This document shows, piece after piece, positions 1 to 6,323 of a stretch of 41,790 nt of DNA (position 1 is the first letter of the stretch; the number at the start of each line of letters is the position of its first letter). The translations under genes and the position numbers were made by a program. The notes below the pieces were generated by a model. The model saw only the letters and a program-made list of their open reading frames with translations, ran no database searches and was not told the origin of the DNA. Source of the stretch: Prevotella sp. (lineage in GTDB: Bacteria; Bacteroidota; Bacteroidia; Bacteroidales; Bacteroidaceae); assembly GCA_016285075.1 (NCBI GenBank), contig JAEEQB010000045.1, positions 1-41,790 on the forward strand. Reading direction: 5' to 3'.

Positions 1-2
1 TT

Positions 3-26
3 CACGATGCAAACGTTTGCATCGTG
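3..26. promoter_or_regulatory. Perfect 24-bp palindrome, LacI-type operator
   Basis: The two 12-base halves are exact reverse complements, centred between positions 14 and 15. The core GCAAACGTTTGC (9-20) is the classic operator form of LacI/GalR-family sugar regulators such as MalR and CcpA. It lies about 95 bp before the start of the alpha-amylase remnant, so it was probably the control site of that gene or of the gene to the left. The regulator is not in the window. The palindrome is seen; the LacI assignment is inferred from the core. Confidence 0.6.
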
Positions 27-42
27 CAACTTACACATTTAG

Positions 43-73
43 AGCCGGTTGGAGAACATCCAATCGGCTTTTT
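43..73 (+). terminator. Putative intrinsic terminator
   Basis: A 10-base arm (43-52) pairs with 60-69 with one G-T wobble and is followed by a T run at 69-73. It probably ends a plus-strand transcript arriving from outside the window. The adjacent TAACTTTG box starts only four bases later, so terminator and next promoter are packed together. Confidence 0.5.
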
Positions 74-76
74 GCG

Positions 77-84
77 TAACTTTG
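77..84 (+). promoter_or_regulatory. -7 box (TAACTTTG) of the amylase remnant
   Basis: TAACTTTG fits the Bacteroidota -7 consensus TAnnTTTG and lies 36 bp before the ATG at 121. I see no well-spaced -33 TTTG: the nearest TTG (49-51) is 25 bp away and inside the terminator stem. The promoter is therefore plausible but may be weak. Confidence 0.5.
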
Positions 85-120
85 CAGCATCAAACAACAA
101 TCAAAAGCTCATAGTGCATT

Positions 121-852
121 ATGAAAAGACTACTTACCACATTGACATTTGTCGTCGCAACCCTTGCCATGATGGCTTAGGGGTGGCCGGAGAACTATGG
201 CGGCGTCATGCTGCAAGGTTTCTTTTGGGACTCGTTTAACGATACCCAGTGGACACGTTTGGAGAAGCAAGCCGATGAATTGGCTACGACCTTCGATCTT
301 GTGTGGATTCCCCAAAGCGCCAACTGTGGAGGAACGTCAATGGGCTATGACGACCTTTACTGGTTTGAGAACTATAACAGTTCCTTCGGCAGCGAGGCGG
401 AACTGCGCTCACTCATCAACGCTTTGAAGGAAAGAGGTATCGGGACAATCGCCGAAGTGGTGATCAACCATCGCAAGAACGTGAGCAACTGGGTGGATTT
501 CCCAAAAGAGACCTATAACGGTGTTACTTATGAGATGGTATCGACAGACATCGTCAAGAACGATGACGGTGGCGACACGAAGAAATGGGCCACGGACAAT
601 GGCTATAGCCTCAGCGAGAACAATGATACCGGTGAGGGCTGGGGCGGTATGCGCGACCTGGACCACAATAGCGAGAACGTGCAGACCATCGTGAAGGCCT
701 ACCTGAAGTTCCTGCTTGAAGACCTGGGCTATGCGGGCTTCCGCTACGATAAGGTGCCAGGGGGACAGGTGAGTGGCATCATTTCTAACATCACCAAGGT
801 GAACTACTTGATGCAAATAGCAGAAATCCCACAAATGGGATTGATAATATAA
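121..852 (+). pseudogene. Alpha-amylase (GH13) pseudogene, nonsense and truncated
   Basis: The reading frame opens with a good signal peptide (MKRLLTTLTFVVATLAMMA) and hits TAG at 178-180. The same frame then continues without a break as a secreted alpha-amylase (GWPENYGGVMLQGFFWDSF), so a single base change, probably CAG to TAG, broke the gene at the signal-peptide cleavage site. Conserved GH13 region I (VVINHR) and region II (GFRYD, with the nucleophile Asp) are present; regions III and IV are missing. Similarity stops at about 757, where the bases GGGGACAGGT (761-770) appear. That is the same 10-mer that forms the core of the nearby palindromes. The remaining tail to the TAA at 850-852 is not amylase-like. 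An intact family member is roughly twice as long. A shortened product could only arise by internal initiation at 208 and would lack export and half of the active site. Confidence 0.85.
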
Positions 853-873
853 AGAACTCAGAAACACTAATGA

Positions 874-938
874 GAATCATGGGGACAGGTTTTTGGATGA
901 ATTCCCCTAATTCATCCAAAAACCTGTCCCCATGATTC
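874..938. repeat. Palindromic element copy 1 (30-bp perfect stem)
   Basis: Positions 874-903 and 909-938 are exact reverse complements over 30 bp with a 5-base loop (CCCCT). The outer part of each arm carries GGGGACAGG / CCTGTCCCC. Two further copies follow at 1093-1158 and 1293-1358. This resembles the palindromic units mobilised by REP-associated IS200-like tyrosine transposases (RAYT), but no transposase is in the window, so the family assignment is inference. Confidence 0.85.
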
Positions 939-939
939 C

Positions 940-1070
940 GATAATCCCAATTTTAATTATGGCGAATTCGCCACAATTAGAAACCAGTCCGGATTGAACA
1001 GTTTTAAAATCAGCGTAAAAGAATTTGTTGCTCGTACAGGTGCAATTTCCTTGCAGGCAAAGGCTGCGGA
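940..1070 (+). pseudogene. KilA-N domain protein fragment
   Basis: Reading from 940 gives DNPNFNYGEFATIRNQSGLN and then SFKISVKEFVARTGAISLQA. This matches the middle of KilA-N domain proteins, which usually read NP-x-F ... GLNSFxLS ... ATGAIG and continue into a GRYGGTYAH block. There is no start codon: the fragment begins where palindrome copy 1 ends and stops where a partial palindrome arm begins (1069). Both ends are therefore cut at palindrome borders. KilA-N proteins are typical of phage and integrated elements, so this is likely a scrap of a former mobile region. The match is from memory of the family and covers only about 43 residues. Confidence 0.65.
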
Positions 1071-1158
1071 ATCAAGGGACAGGTTTTTGAATGAATCAAG
1101 GGGACAGGTTTTTGAATGAATTCGGTGAATTCACTTCAAAAACCTGTCCCCTTGATTC
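1069..1158. repeat. Palindromic element copy 2 with a partial extra arm
   Basis: Arms 1093-1123 and 1127-1158 are reverse complements except for one extra base. Immediately to the left, 1069-1092 repeats the left arm again with three instead of four G, giving a tandem duplication of 24 bp. The arms again contain the GGGGACAGG core. Confidence 0.8.
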
Positions 1159-1172
1159 TAACAACGAAGTCG

Positions 1173-1209
1173 TATTTTATGCATTTTCAAACCTGTATTG
1201 CATAAAATA
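1173..1209. repeat. 11-bp A+T-rich inverted repeat, possible operator
   Basis: TATTTTATGCA (1173-1183) and TGCATAAAATA (1199-1209) are exact inverted copies separated by 15 bp. They lie 46 bp before the TAGTTTTG promoter box at 1255, so they could be an operator or the remnant end of an inserted element. No function can be assigned. Confidence 0.4.
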
Positions 1210-1231
1210 ATGCATTTTTTGTGCAATAGAC

Positions 1232-1262
1232 TTGCGAAATTGAAGAAAATGTTGTAGTTTTG
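1232..1262 (+). promoter_or_regulatory. Promoter of a decapitated gene
   Basis: TTG (1232-1234) is followed after 20 bp by TAGTTTTG (1255-1262), which fits TAnnTTTG. An ATG follows at 1285. The gene it served is gone: palindrome copy 3 starts four codons after the ATG. Confidence 0.55.
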
Positions 1263-1284
1263 CAACAGGAATAGACATGAGCAT

Positions 1285-1362
1285 ATGAAAAAGAATCAAA
1301 GGGATAGGTTCTTGAATGAATTCGGTGAATTCACTTCAAAAACCTGTCCCCTTGATTCTTAA
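1285..1362 (+). pseudogene. Decapitated start: four codons then a palindrome
   Basis: ATG at 1285 opens a 25-codon frame whose first four residues (MKKN) precede the palindromic element; the rest is palindrome sequence and it ends in TAA at 1360-1362. It sits at normal distance from a good promoter. I read it as the surviving 5-prime end of a lost gene rather than a functional peptide, though a transcript ending in a very stable hairpin could still be made. Confidence 0.4.
1293..1358. repeat. Palindromic element copy 3
   Basis: Arms 1293-1323 and 1327-1358 pair over about 31 bp with a few mismatches in the left arm (AAAGGGATAGG instead of AAGGGGACAGG). The right arm is identical to that of copy 2. 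Confidence 0.8.
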
Positions 1363-1394
1363 AAGGTGCCCTCCAACCGCGGGGGACACCTTTG
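1361..1394 (-). terminator. Intrinsic terminator of the rpoD transcript
   Basis: On the minus strand AAAGGTGTCCCC pairs with GGAGGGCACCTTTT around a short loop, with one mismatch and one wobble, and ends in a T run. It lies 14 bp after the stop codon of the small exported protein, so it probably ends the rpoD transcript. Confidence 0.6.
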
Positions 1395-1407
1395 TTTCGC
1401 TTGTTGC

Positions 1408-1938
1408 CTATTGCTCTTTCTGCTTTGGGGCTTTCTTGCTTTTCTTTTTCTTTGCGGGTTTCTTAACGACAGGAGTCTCTTCTGTCGCATTCATGTTGAT
1501 GGGCCGGAATCTGAAGTCCTGTACACTGATGGTCCGGATGTCGAAGCCGGTAACCTTTGGACTGTCGTATTTACGCTTCATCTTAAGGTAGCGCTTCTCG
1601 AGCTTCTTCTTGTCTTTGTTGAACACAACGACACAGGTGCGGTTGTACATCTTCAGCTTGCTGGCCAGATAGTCGCGCAGTTGATATGAATAGTTGTCGC
1701 GTCCCAGCAGGAATTTCCCTTTCGCGTCGGTCCATGTACTGTCCACTTGCTGTATCTCGGTGAAGTGGACGATGGTGTCGTTGAATGACGCGGCAAAGCC
1801 GAACATATACATCTGGGGTGCAATCACATTCTTGGCCTGAAGGGTGGAGGCCATAAACAGGGAGCTCACCGTCATGACAGCCAGCACTGCGTGCCTAAAT
1901 GATAAATGATAAATGATAAATGATAAATAATGTTTCAT
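1408..1938 (-). CDS. Small exported protein with Lys-rich tail
   Basis: I do not recognise the family. The 176-residue frame has a hydrophobic N-terminus ending near LFMASTLQAKN, a likely signal peptide, then a basic mixed alpha/beta-looking body and a tail very rich in Lys (VVKKPAKKKKSKKAPKQKEQ). The ATG at 1936-1938 overlaps the rpoD stop codon as ATGA, which supports translational coupling. However, the first codons after it are made of five 7-bp repeats (TAAATGA, 1896-1930), so YLSFIIYHLSF may be a repeat-derived extension. A GTG or the ATG of MTVSSLFMASTLQA downstream are alternative starts. It is likely transcribed with rpoD and ends at the terminator at 1361-1394. Confidence 0.6.
   Translation of the reverse strand: MKHYLSFIIYHLSFRHAVLAVMTVSSLFMASTLQAKNVIAPQMYMFGFAASFNDTIVHFTEIQQVDSTWTDAKGKFLLGRDNYSYQLRDYLASKLKMYNRTCVVVFNKDKKKLEKRYLKMKRKYDSPKVTGFDIRTISVQDFRFRPINMNATEETPVVKKPAKKKKSKKAPKQKEQ
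1896..1930. repeat. 7-bp tandem repeat, five units (TAAATGA)
   Basis: Four exact TAAATGA units are followed by TAAATAA without any break. The block lies between the rpoD stop codon and the body of the next gene, inside its apparent signal-peptide codons. It belongs to a set of 7-bp arrays in this window (8080-8198, 13758-13778, 23196-23244). Confidence 0.85.
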
Positions 1939-2798
1939 TCTCCTAAATACGTTTTTAGCAACTTGTTCTTTGTATTTGCTCGCAGGCGTCTGATGGCTTT
2001 CTCCTTGATTTGCCTCACACGTTCCCTGGTCAGTCCAAACTTCGTGCCTATTTCCTCTAAGGTCATTTCCGGCTGGTTGATGCCGAAGAATGCCTCGACA
2101 ATGTTCCTTTCTCGTTCATTCAGGATCTTCAGGGCGTTCCGGATCTCTTCATTCAGCGACTCCATCACCAACTGACGGTCGGCCATGGGCGAATTGTCGT
2201 TGATGAGCACGTCGAGTAGGGAGTTGTCAGCCCCTTCAGAGAAAGGTGCATCTACCGACACGTGTCTTCCGCTGATGTTGATGGCTTCGTCAACCTTTTC
2301 CCTGGGCAGGTCCACCTTTTCTGATATCTCATCGGCCGATGGTCTCCGCTCGTGTTCCTGCTCAAAGCGGTTGAGCTCGCGGTTGATCTTGTTCACAGAA
2401 CCCACCTGGTTCAGAGGCAGCCTTACAATGCGGCTTTGCTCGGCAATGGCCTGTAAGATGCTCTGACGGATCCACCAAACGGCATAGCTGATGAATTTGA
2501 AGCCACGGGTCTCGTCAAACTTTTCTGCGGCTTTGATCAGCCCTAAGTTTCCCTCGTTGATGAGGTCGGGTAGGCTCAAGCCCTGATTCTGATATTGCTT
2601 GGCCACGCTGACCACGAACCTCAGGTTCGCCTTGGTCAGTCTTTCCAGCGCTTTCCGGTCGCCTTGCCTGATGCGCTGGGCCAGTACCACTTCTTCCTCA
2701 GACGTCAAAAGTTCCTCTTTACCTATTTCCTGTAGGTATTTTTCAAGCGATTCGCTTTCTCTGTTGGTAATGGACTTTGTGATTTTCAGTTGTCTCAT
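1935..2798 (-). CDS. rpoD: Primary sigma factor RpoD (short Bacteroidota form)
   Basis: Housekeeping sigma-70 factor, 287 residues. It directs core RNA polymerase to the TTTG / TAnnTTTG promoters that precede many genes here. Region 1.1 is absent, as in the Bacteroidota sigma-ABfr type. Region 1.2 is near residues 16-45, region 2 near 53-125 (NLRFVVSVAKQYQ, the DLINEGNLGLIKAAEKFD core-binding helix and the Trp-rich melting segment YAVWWIRQSI), region 3 near 130-210, and region 4.2 near 240-280 with the helix-turn-helix MTLEEIGTKFGLTRERVRQI. The frame is open further upstream, but ATG at 2796-2798 matches the family start (MRQLKITKS) and sits 26 bp after a good -7 box. The stop overlaps the start of the small exported protein. 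Confidence 0.96.
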   Translation of the reverse strand: MRQLKITKSITNRESESLEKYLQEIGKEELLTSEEEVVLAQRIRQGDRKALERLTKANLRFVVSVAKQYQNQGLSLPDLINEGNLGLIKAAEKFDETRGFKFISYAVWWIRQSILQAIAEQSRIVRLPLNQVGSVNKINRELNRFEQEHERRPSADEISEKVDLPREKVDEAINISGRHVSVDAPFSEGADNSLLDVLINDNSPMADRQLVMESLNEEIRNALKILNERERNIVEAFFGINQPEMTLEEIGTKFGLTRERVRQIKEKAIRRLRANTKNKLLKTYLGE

Positions 2799-2824
2799 CG
2801 TGGCCATTAGTTTAAAGTCATTGG

Positions 2825-2856
2825 CAAAGGTACTGCAAAAAACTGAGACCGCCAAG
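2825..2856 (-). promoter_or_regulatory. rpoD promoter
   Basis: On the minus strand TTG (2853-2855) and TACCTTTG (2825-2832) are 20 bp apart. The leader to the rpoD ATG at 2798 is short, about 20 nt. The factor thus appears to be made from a promoter of its own type. Confidence 0.75.
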
Positions 2857-2940
2857 TTTTTTTTTAAAAAATGCAAATTTTTAGCTATTTTTTTGCTGCA
2901 TTCAAAATAAAGCACTATTTTTGCCAACGATAAGCATTTA

Positions 2941-2956
2941 ATCAGCAATTGCTGAT
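2941..2956. repeat. 16-bp perfect palindrome upstream of rpoD
   Basis: ATCAGCAATTGCTGAT is a perfect palindrome about 85 bp upstream of the rpoD -35-like element. It could be a regulator site; nothing else supports this. Confidence 0.35.
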
Positions 2957-2981
2957 CCTTCCCTAACTTATCATATTTTAA

Positions 2982-3020
2982 GTGGATGGCAGCTTCTCCT
3001 GCGCCATCCACATTTTTTTT
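2982..3020. terminator. Hairpin terminator downstream of glk
   Basis: GTGGATGGC (2982-2990) pairs perfectly with GCCATCCAC (3003-3011). An eight-T run follows on the plus strand (3013-3020). On the minus strand, the direction of the glucokinase gene, the tail is only TTAAAATA and an A tract precedes the stem. As no plus gene reads into it, I infer that it ends the glucokinase transcript, as an imperfect bidirectional terminator. Confidence 0.5.
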
Positions 3021-3021
3021 G

Positions 3022-4008
3022 TTACTGTATCTCCCAGCCGATGGCTGAAGCACCTAAAACTGCTGCTGAGGCACCGTCCAGACCGCTGACCAGGAACTGA
3101 GCCTTGCCCTTGAACACATTGAGGACATGGGCTTCATAGGCTTCGCGGATGGGCTTCATGATGAGCTCTCCAGCCTTCACCATACCTCCGAAGAAGATGA
3201 ATGCCTCTGGCGATGAGAAGGCCGCGAAGTCTGCGCATGCCTCGCCCAGCATATGTCCTGTGAAGTCATAGATCTCCTTTGCCAGTTCGTCACCTTTTCC
3301 CGCAGCGATGCTCACGTCGAGTGAAGTGATGTCTTCAGGATTCATCTCACGCAGCAGTGAAGGACGCTGTGTCTTAGCCAGGAGTTCACGTGCAGTACGG
3401 GCGACACCTGTGGCAGAGCAGTAAGCCTCCAGGCAGCCGGTACGTCCACATCCGCAGGTGCGTCCCTCTTTGCCGCGCACCATGATGACATGTCCCAGTT
3501 CACCGGCAAAGCCATCACATCCGTAGAGAAGCTGTCCGTTCACGACAATACCGGAACCGACGCCTGTGCCCAGTGTGATGACGATGAAGTTCTTCATTCC
3601 GCGGGCAACACCATACACCATTTCGCCAATGGCAGCAGCATTGGCATCGTTGGTCAGCGCTACGGGAATGCCGTTCAGCTTGTCGCTGAACATCTTGGCC
3701 AGGGGCACTTTGCCATCGTGCGCCCAGGCGAGGTTCGGTGCAAACTCAATGGTACCCGTGTAGTAGTTGCCGTTAGGGGCACCCACACCCATGGCCTTGA
3801 TCTTCTCAATACCTCCCACCTGCTCAATGATGGGCTGCAAAGCATTCACACAGGCATCCACATAAGCCTCGGCGGTGTCGTAGCCGCCGGTTTTGATGGC
3901 TGTTGTTGCCTTGATGTCACCACGGGCATCCACAATTCCGAAAACAGAGTTTGTTCCTCCTAAGTCCAAGCCTATCACATAAGGCTTCATCACTTGTTGC
4001 TCATTCAT
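3022..4008 (-). CDS. ROK family glucokinase
   Basis: ATP-dependent sugar kinase of the ROK family, 328 residues, most likely phosphorylating glucose to glucose-6-phosphate in the cytosol. The phosphate-binding motif GLDLGGTN is at the N-terminus, the catalytic region NDANAAAIGE and GTGVGSG lie in the middle, and the ROK zinc site is CGCGRTGCLE. The sugar-contacting segment GELGH is intact. Start codons at 4008 and 3990 (MKPYVIG) are both possible. A TACCTTTG box precedes the gene. It is transcribed alone. Other ROK substrates such as fructose or N-acetylated sugars cannot be excluded from sequence. Confidence 0.9.
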   Translation of the reverse strand: MNEQQVMKPYVIGLDLGGTNSVFGIVDARGDIKATTAIKTGGYDTAEAYVDACVNALQPIIEQVGGIEKIKAMGVGAPNGNYYTGTIEFAPNLAWAHDGKVPLAKMFSDKLNGIPVALTNDANAAAIGEMVYGVARGMKNFIVITLGTGVGSGIVVNGQLLYGCDGFAGELGHVIMVRGKEGRTCGCGRTGCLEAYCSATGVARTARELLAKTQRPSLLREMNPEDITSLDVSIAAGKGDELAKEIYDFTGHMLGEACADFAAFSSPEAFIFFGGMVKAGELIMKPIREAYEAHVLNVFKGKAQFLVSGLDGASAAVLGASAIGWEIQ

Positions 4009-4050
4009 AATCTATCAAGTTAAAAAGTTCTTGGTTTTTCATTTGGATGC

Positions 4051-4058
4051 AAAGGTAC
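4051..4058 (-). promoter_or_regulatory. -7 box of the glucokinase gene
   Basis: TACCTTTG on the minus strand, 42 bp before the ATG at 4008. No convincing -33 TTG is seen at the right distance. Confidence 0.55.
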
Positions 4059-4150
4059 GAATTATTTTTGAATAATAGGTTGCTAATTGAAAAAAAAAGT
4101 ACCTAAGACCTCAATGAAAGTACACTTGGAGGGGAAAAAATCAAATAAAA

Positions 4151-4182
4151 TTTGTTTTTTCGCATACTTATTTGTACCTTTG
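4151..4182 (+). promoter_or_regulatory. Promoter, near-leaderless LysE gene
   Basis: TTTG (4151-4154) and TACCTTTG (4175-4182) are 20 bp apart, an ideal Bacteroidota promoter. Only 9 bp separate the box from the ATG at 4192, so transcription should start within a few bases of the start codon. Confidence 0.8.
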
Positions 4183-4191
4183 CACTCGATT

Positions 4192-4857
4192 ATGCCATTT
4201 CATGTACCTATAAATATATTGGACTTCATCTTCAAGGGCATGCTCATTGGGATGATAGCCTCAGCGCCCATGGGACCCGTGGGTATACTTTGTGTTCAGC
4301 GTACGCTTAACAAAGGACGCTGGTATGGGCTGGCCACAGGCGTCGGTGCAGCCGTGAGCGACATCTTCTATGCTGGTTTCGCCGGTTTCGGTATGTCGTT
4401 TGTCATGGATCTCATCAACAACGACCAGAACAGGTTCTATCTTCAGATAGCAGGTAGCATTATGCTGCTCTGCTTCGGTTTCTACACGTACCGAACGGAT
4501 CCTACGCGTAAGATGCACCAGTCAGGACAAGACAAGGGAACCCTTTGGTACAACACGTGGACAGCCTTTCTCGTGACGTTCTCCAACCCTCTGATTATCT
4601 TCCTGTTCCTTGCCATGTACGCCCAGTTTGCTTTCGTGCTGCCCGATCATCCTTTTGAGATGCTGGTCGGCTTTGCCAGTATTGTCGGAGGCGCACTGTT
4701 GTGGTGGTGGGGGCTGACTTGGCTGGTAGATAAGATACGCACGAAGTTTGATACCAACGGTATAAAGATTATCAATCAAGTCATAGGTGTTGCCGTGATT
4801 ATCAGCTCCATTATCATGCTGTTAGGAACAACTACGAACTTATTGAGGTTCTTTTAG
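4192..4857 (+). CDS. LysE/RhtB-type exporter
   Basis: Inner-membrane protein of 221 residues with about six hydrophobic segments, of the LysE superfamily, which exports amino acids or related small metabolites. The N-terminal signature GMLIGMIASAPMGPVGILCV, with the Pro/Gly pair, is typical, and a second signature (TFSNPLIIFLFLAMYAQF) follows at mid-length. The frame stays open upstream, but that part overlaps the promoter, so ATG 4192 is the sensible start; it would make the message leaderless or nearly so. The substrate is unknown. Confidence 0.82.
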   Translation: MPFHVPINILDFIFKGMLIGMIASAPMGPVGILCVQRTLNKGRWYGLATGVGAAVSDIFYAGFAGFGMSFVMDLINNDQNRFYLQIAGSIMLLCFGFYTYRTDPTRKMHQSGQDKGTLWYNTWTAFLVTFSNPLIIFLFLAMYAQFAFVLPDHPFEMLVGFASIVGGALLWWWGLTWLVDKIRTKFDTNGIKIINQVIGVAVIISSIIMLLGTTTNLLRFF

Positions 4858-4905
4858 CTGAGACATCCTGGTTTTATTGATTAGTCATTTATTTATTGTA
4901 ATAAA

Positions 4906-5457
4906 GTGTTTGTAGCACAGCAACTTAGACAGAAGAATATTGCCGAGTATCTGCTCTATATGTGGCAGGTGGAAGATACTATACGCGCTTTCGGCTGTTC
5001 CTTGTCGCGTATACGTCGTGAGTATGTCGATCGCTTCGATTATACAGATGAGCAAAAGGAAGAGGAGACAGACTGGTTTGGCAACCTCATCCGTATGATG
5101 AATCAAGAGGGCTGTCGTGAGCATGGGCATCTGCAGATCAACAAGACCACCCTGCAACTTCTTTCCGACCTGCATCAGCAGCTGTTATCCTCGCCCAAGT
5201 TCCCTTTCTACAGCAGTGCCTATTACAAGGTGCTGCCTTTCATTGTTGAGCTGCGCAATCGTGGTGCCAATAAAGAAGAGAACGAGATAGAGACCTGCAT
5301 GAATGCCCTGTATGGCGTGATGATGCTGCGTTTGCAGAAGAAAGAGATTACCCCCAACACCCTCCATGCAGTCAAGGAGATTTCCACTTTTATCGGTATG
5401 CTCTCCGACTATTACAAGAAAGACAGAGAAGAAGGATTGAAGTTTGATGAAGTATGA
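4906..5457 (+). CDS. DUF4924 family protein
   Basis: Cytosolic, mostly helical protein of 183 residues with a GTG start (MFVAQQLRQKNIAEYLLYMW). It matches what I recall of DUF4924, a Bacteroidota-restricted family of unknown function. There are no catalytic motifs, signal peptide or membrane segments. Its stop overlaps the ATG of rfbD (ATGA), and prfC follows, an order that is common in the Bacteroidales. This suggests one transcript but says little about function. Confidence 0.75.
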   Translation: MFVAQQLRQKNIAEYLLYMWQVEDTIRAFGCSLSRIRREYVDRFDYTDEQKEEETDWFGNLIRMMNQEGCREHGHLQINKTTLQLLSDLHQQLLSSPKFPFYSSAYYKVLPFIVELRNRGANKEENEIETCMNALYGVMMLRLQKKEITPNTLHAVKEISTFIGMLSDYYKKDREEGLKFDEV

Positions 5458-6302
5458 ACATATTGATTACTGGCTGTAACGGCCAATTAGGCAACGAGAT
5501 GCAGCTGCTGGAGAAAACCCATCCCCAACATGTTTTCTTTAATACGGATGTCCAGGAGCTGGATATCACCGACCAGCAAGCCGTAGAGGCGTTTGTGACG
5601 GGGAACGCCATTGACGGAATCGTGAACTGTGCAGCCTATACTGCTGTCGACAAAGCCGAGGAGAACCAAGGCCTCTGCGATCTTCTCAACCATGTGGCTC
5701 CAGGCTATCTGGCCGAGGCCATAGAGAGACGTGGCGGATGGTTTGTCCAGATCAGCACCGACTATGTGTTTGACGGAACCCATCACTGTCCCTATGTGGA
5801 GACCGATGCGGTCTGCCCGAACAGCGTCTATGGACGTACCAAGCTTGCCGGCGAACAGGCTGTGCAGCAGGCGTGTAGCCGTGCGATGATTATCCGTACG
5901 GCCTGGCTCTATTCCACCTTCGGCAATAACTTTGTGAAGACGATGATCCGTCTGGGGAAGGAACGTCCGGAGCTGGGCGTCATTTTCGACCAGATAGGTA
6001 CTCCCACCTATGCCCGGGATCTGGCAGTGGCCATCTTTACTGCTATTGAGCAAGGAATCATTCCCGGAGTCTATCACTTCAGCAATGAGGGTGCTATCTC
6101 TTGGTACGACTTCACCAAGGCCATTCACCGCATTGCAGGCCTACAGGGATGCCGCGTCCGTCCGCTCCATACGTCAGAGTATCCTACTCCCGCAGCCCGT
6201 CCCCACTATTCAGTGCTTGACAAGACCAAGATCAAGCAGACCTATGGACTCGATATTCCCTATTGGGAAGAGAGTCTTGCCGAGTGTATTGAAAAGCTAT
6301 GA
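5454..6302 (+). CDS. rfbD: dTDP-4-dehydrorhamnose reductase
   Basis: Catalyses the last step of dTDP-L-rhamnose synthesis, NAD(P)H-dependent reduction of dTDP-4-dehydrorhamnose, for cell-surface polysaccharide. It has 282 residues and is an extended SDR protein: nucleotide-binding GCNGQLGNE at the N-terminus, STDYVFDG in the middle, and the catalytic YGRTK (Tyr-x-x-x-Lys). Length is normal for the family. The start overlaps the DUF4924 stop by ATGA. The other rml genes (rfbA, B, C) are not in the window. Confidence 0.92.
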   Translation: MNILITGCNGQLGNEMQLLEKTHPQHVFFNTDVQELDITDQQAVEAFVTGNAIDGIVNCAAYTAVDKAEENQGLCDLLNHVAPGYLAEAIERRGGWFVQISTDYVFDGTHHCPYVETDAVCPNSVYGRTKLAGEQAVQQACSRAMIIRTAWLYSTFGNNFVKTMIRLGKERPELGVIFDQIGTPTYARDLAVAIFTAIEQGIIPGVYHFSNEGAISWYDFTKAIHRIAGLQGCRVRPLHTSEYPTPAARPHYSVLDKTKIKQTYGLDIPYWEESLAECIEKL

Positions 6303-6323
6303 CTTGATAAATAAAAGAAAAAG

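Noticed and set aside
409..867. Minus-strand frame opposite the amylase remnant and similar long antisense frames across the window
   Set aside because: They mirror genes on the other strand, have no motifs and carry codon patterns of shadows.
874..938. Palindrome copy 1 as an intrinsic terminator
   Set aside because: No T run follows on either strand, and the same palindrome recurs twice nearby, so it is a repeat element.
3012..3020. T8 run as terminator of a plus-strand gene
   Set aside because: No plus-strand gene enters this point; it is better read as the far side of the glucokinase terminator.
2799..3053. N-terminal extension of RpoD to 3053
   Set aside because: It would run through the promoter and a terminator; family members begin at MRQLKITKS.
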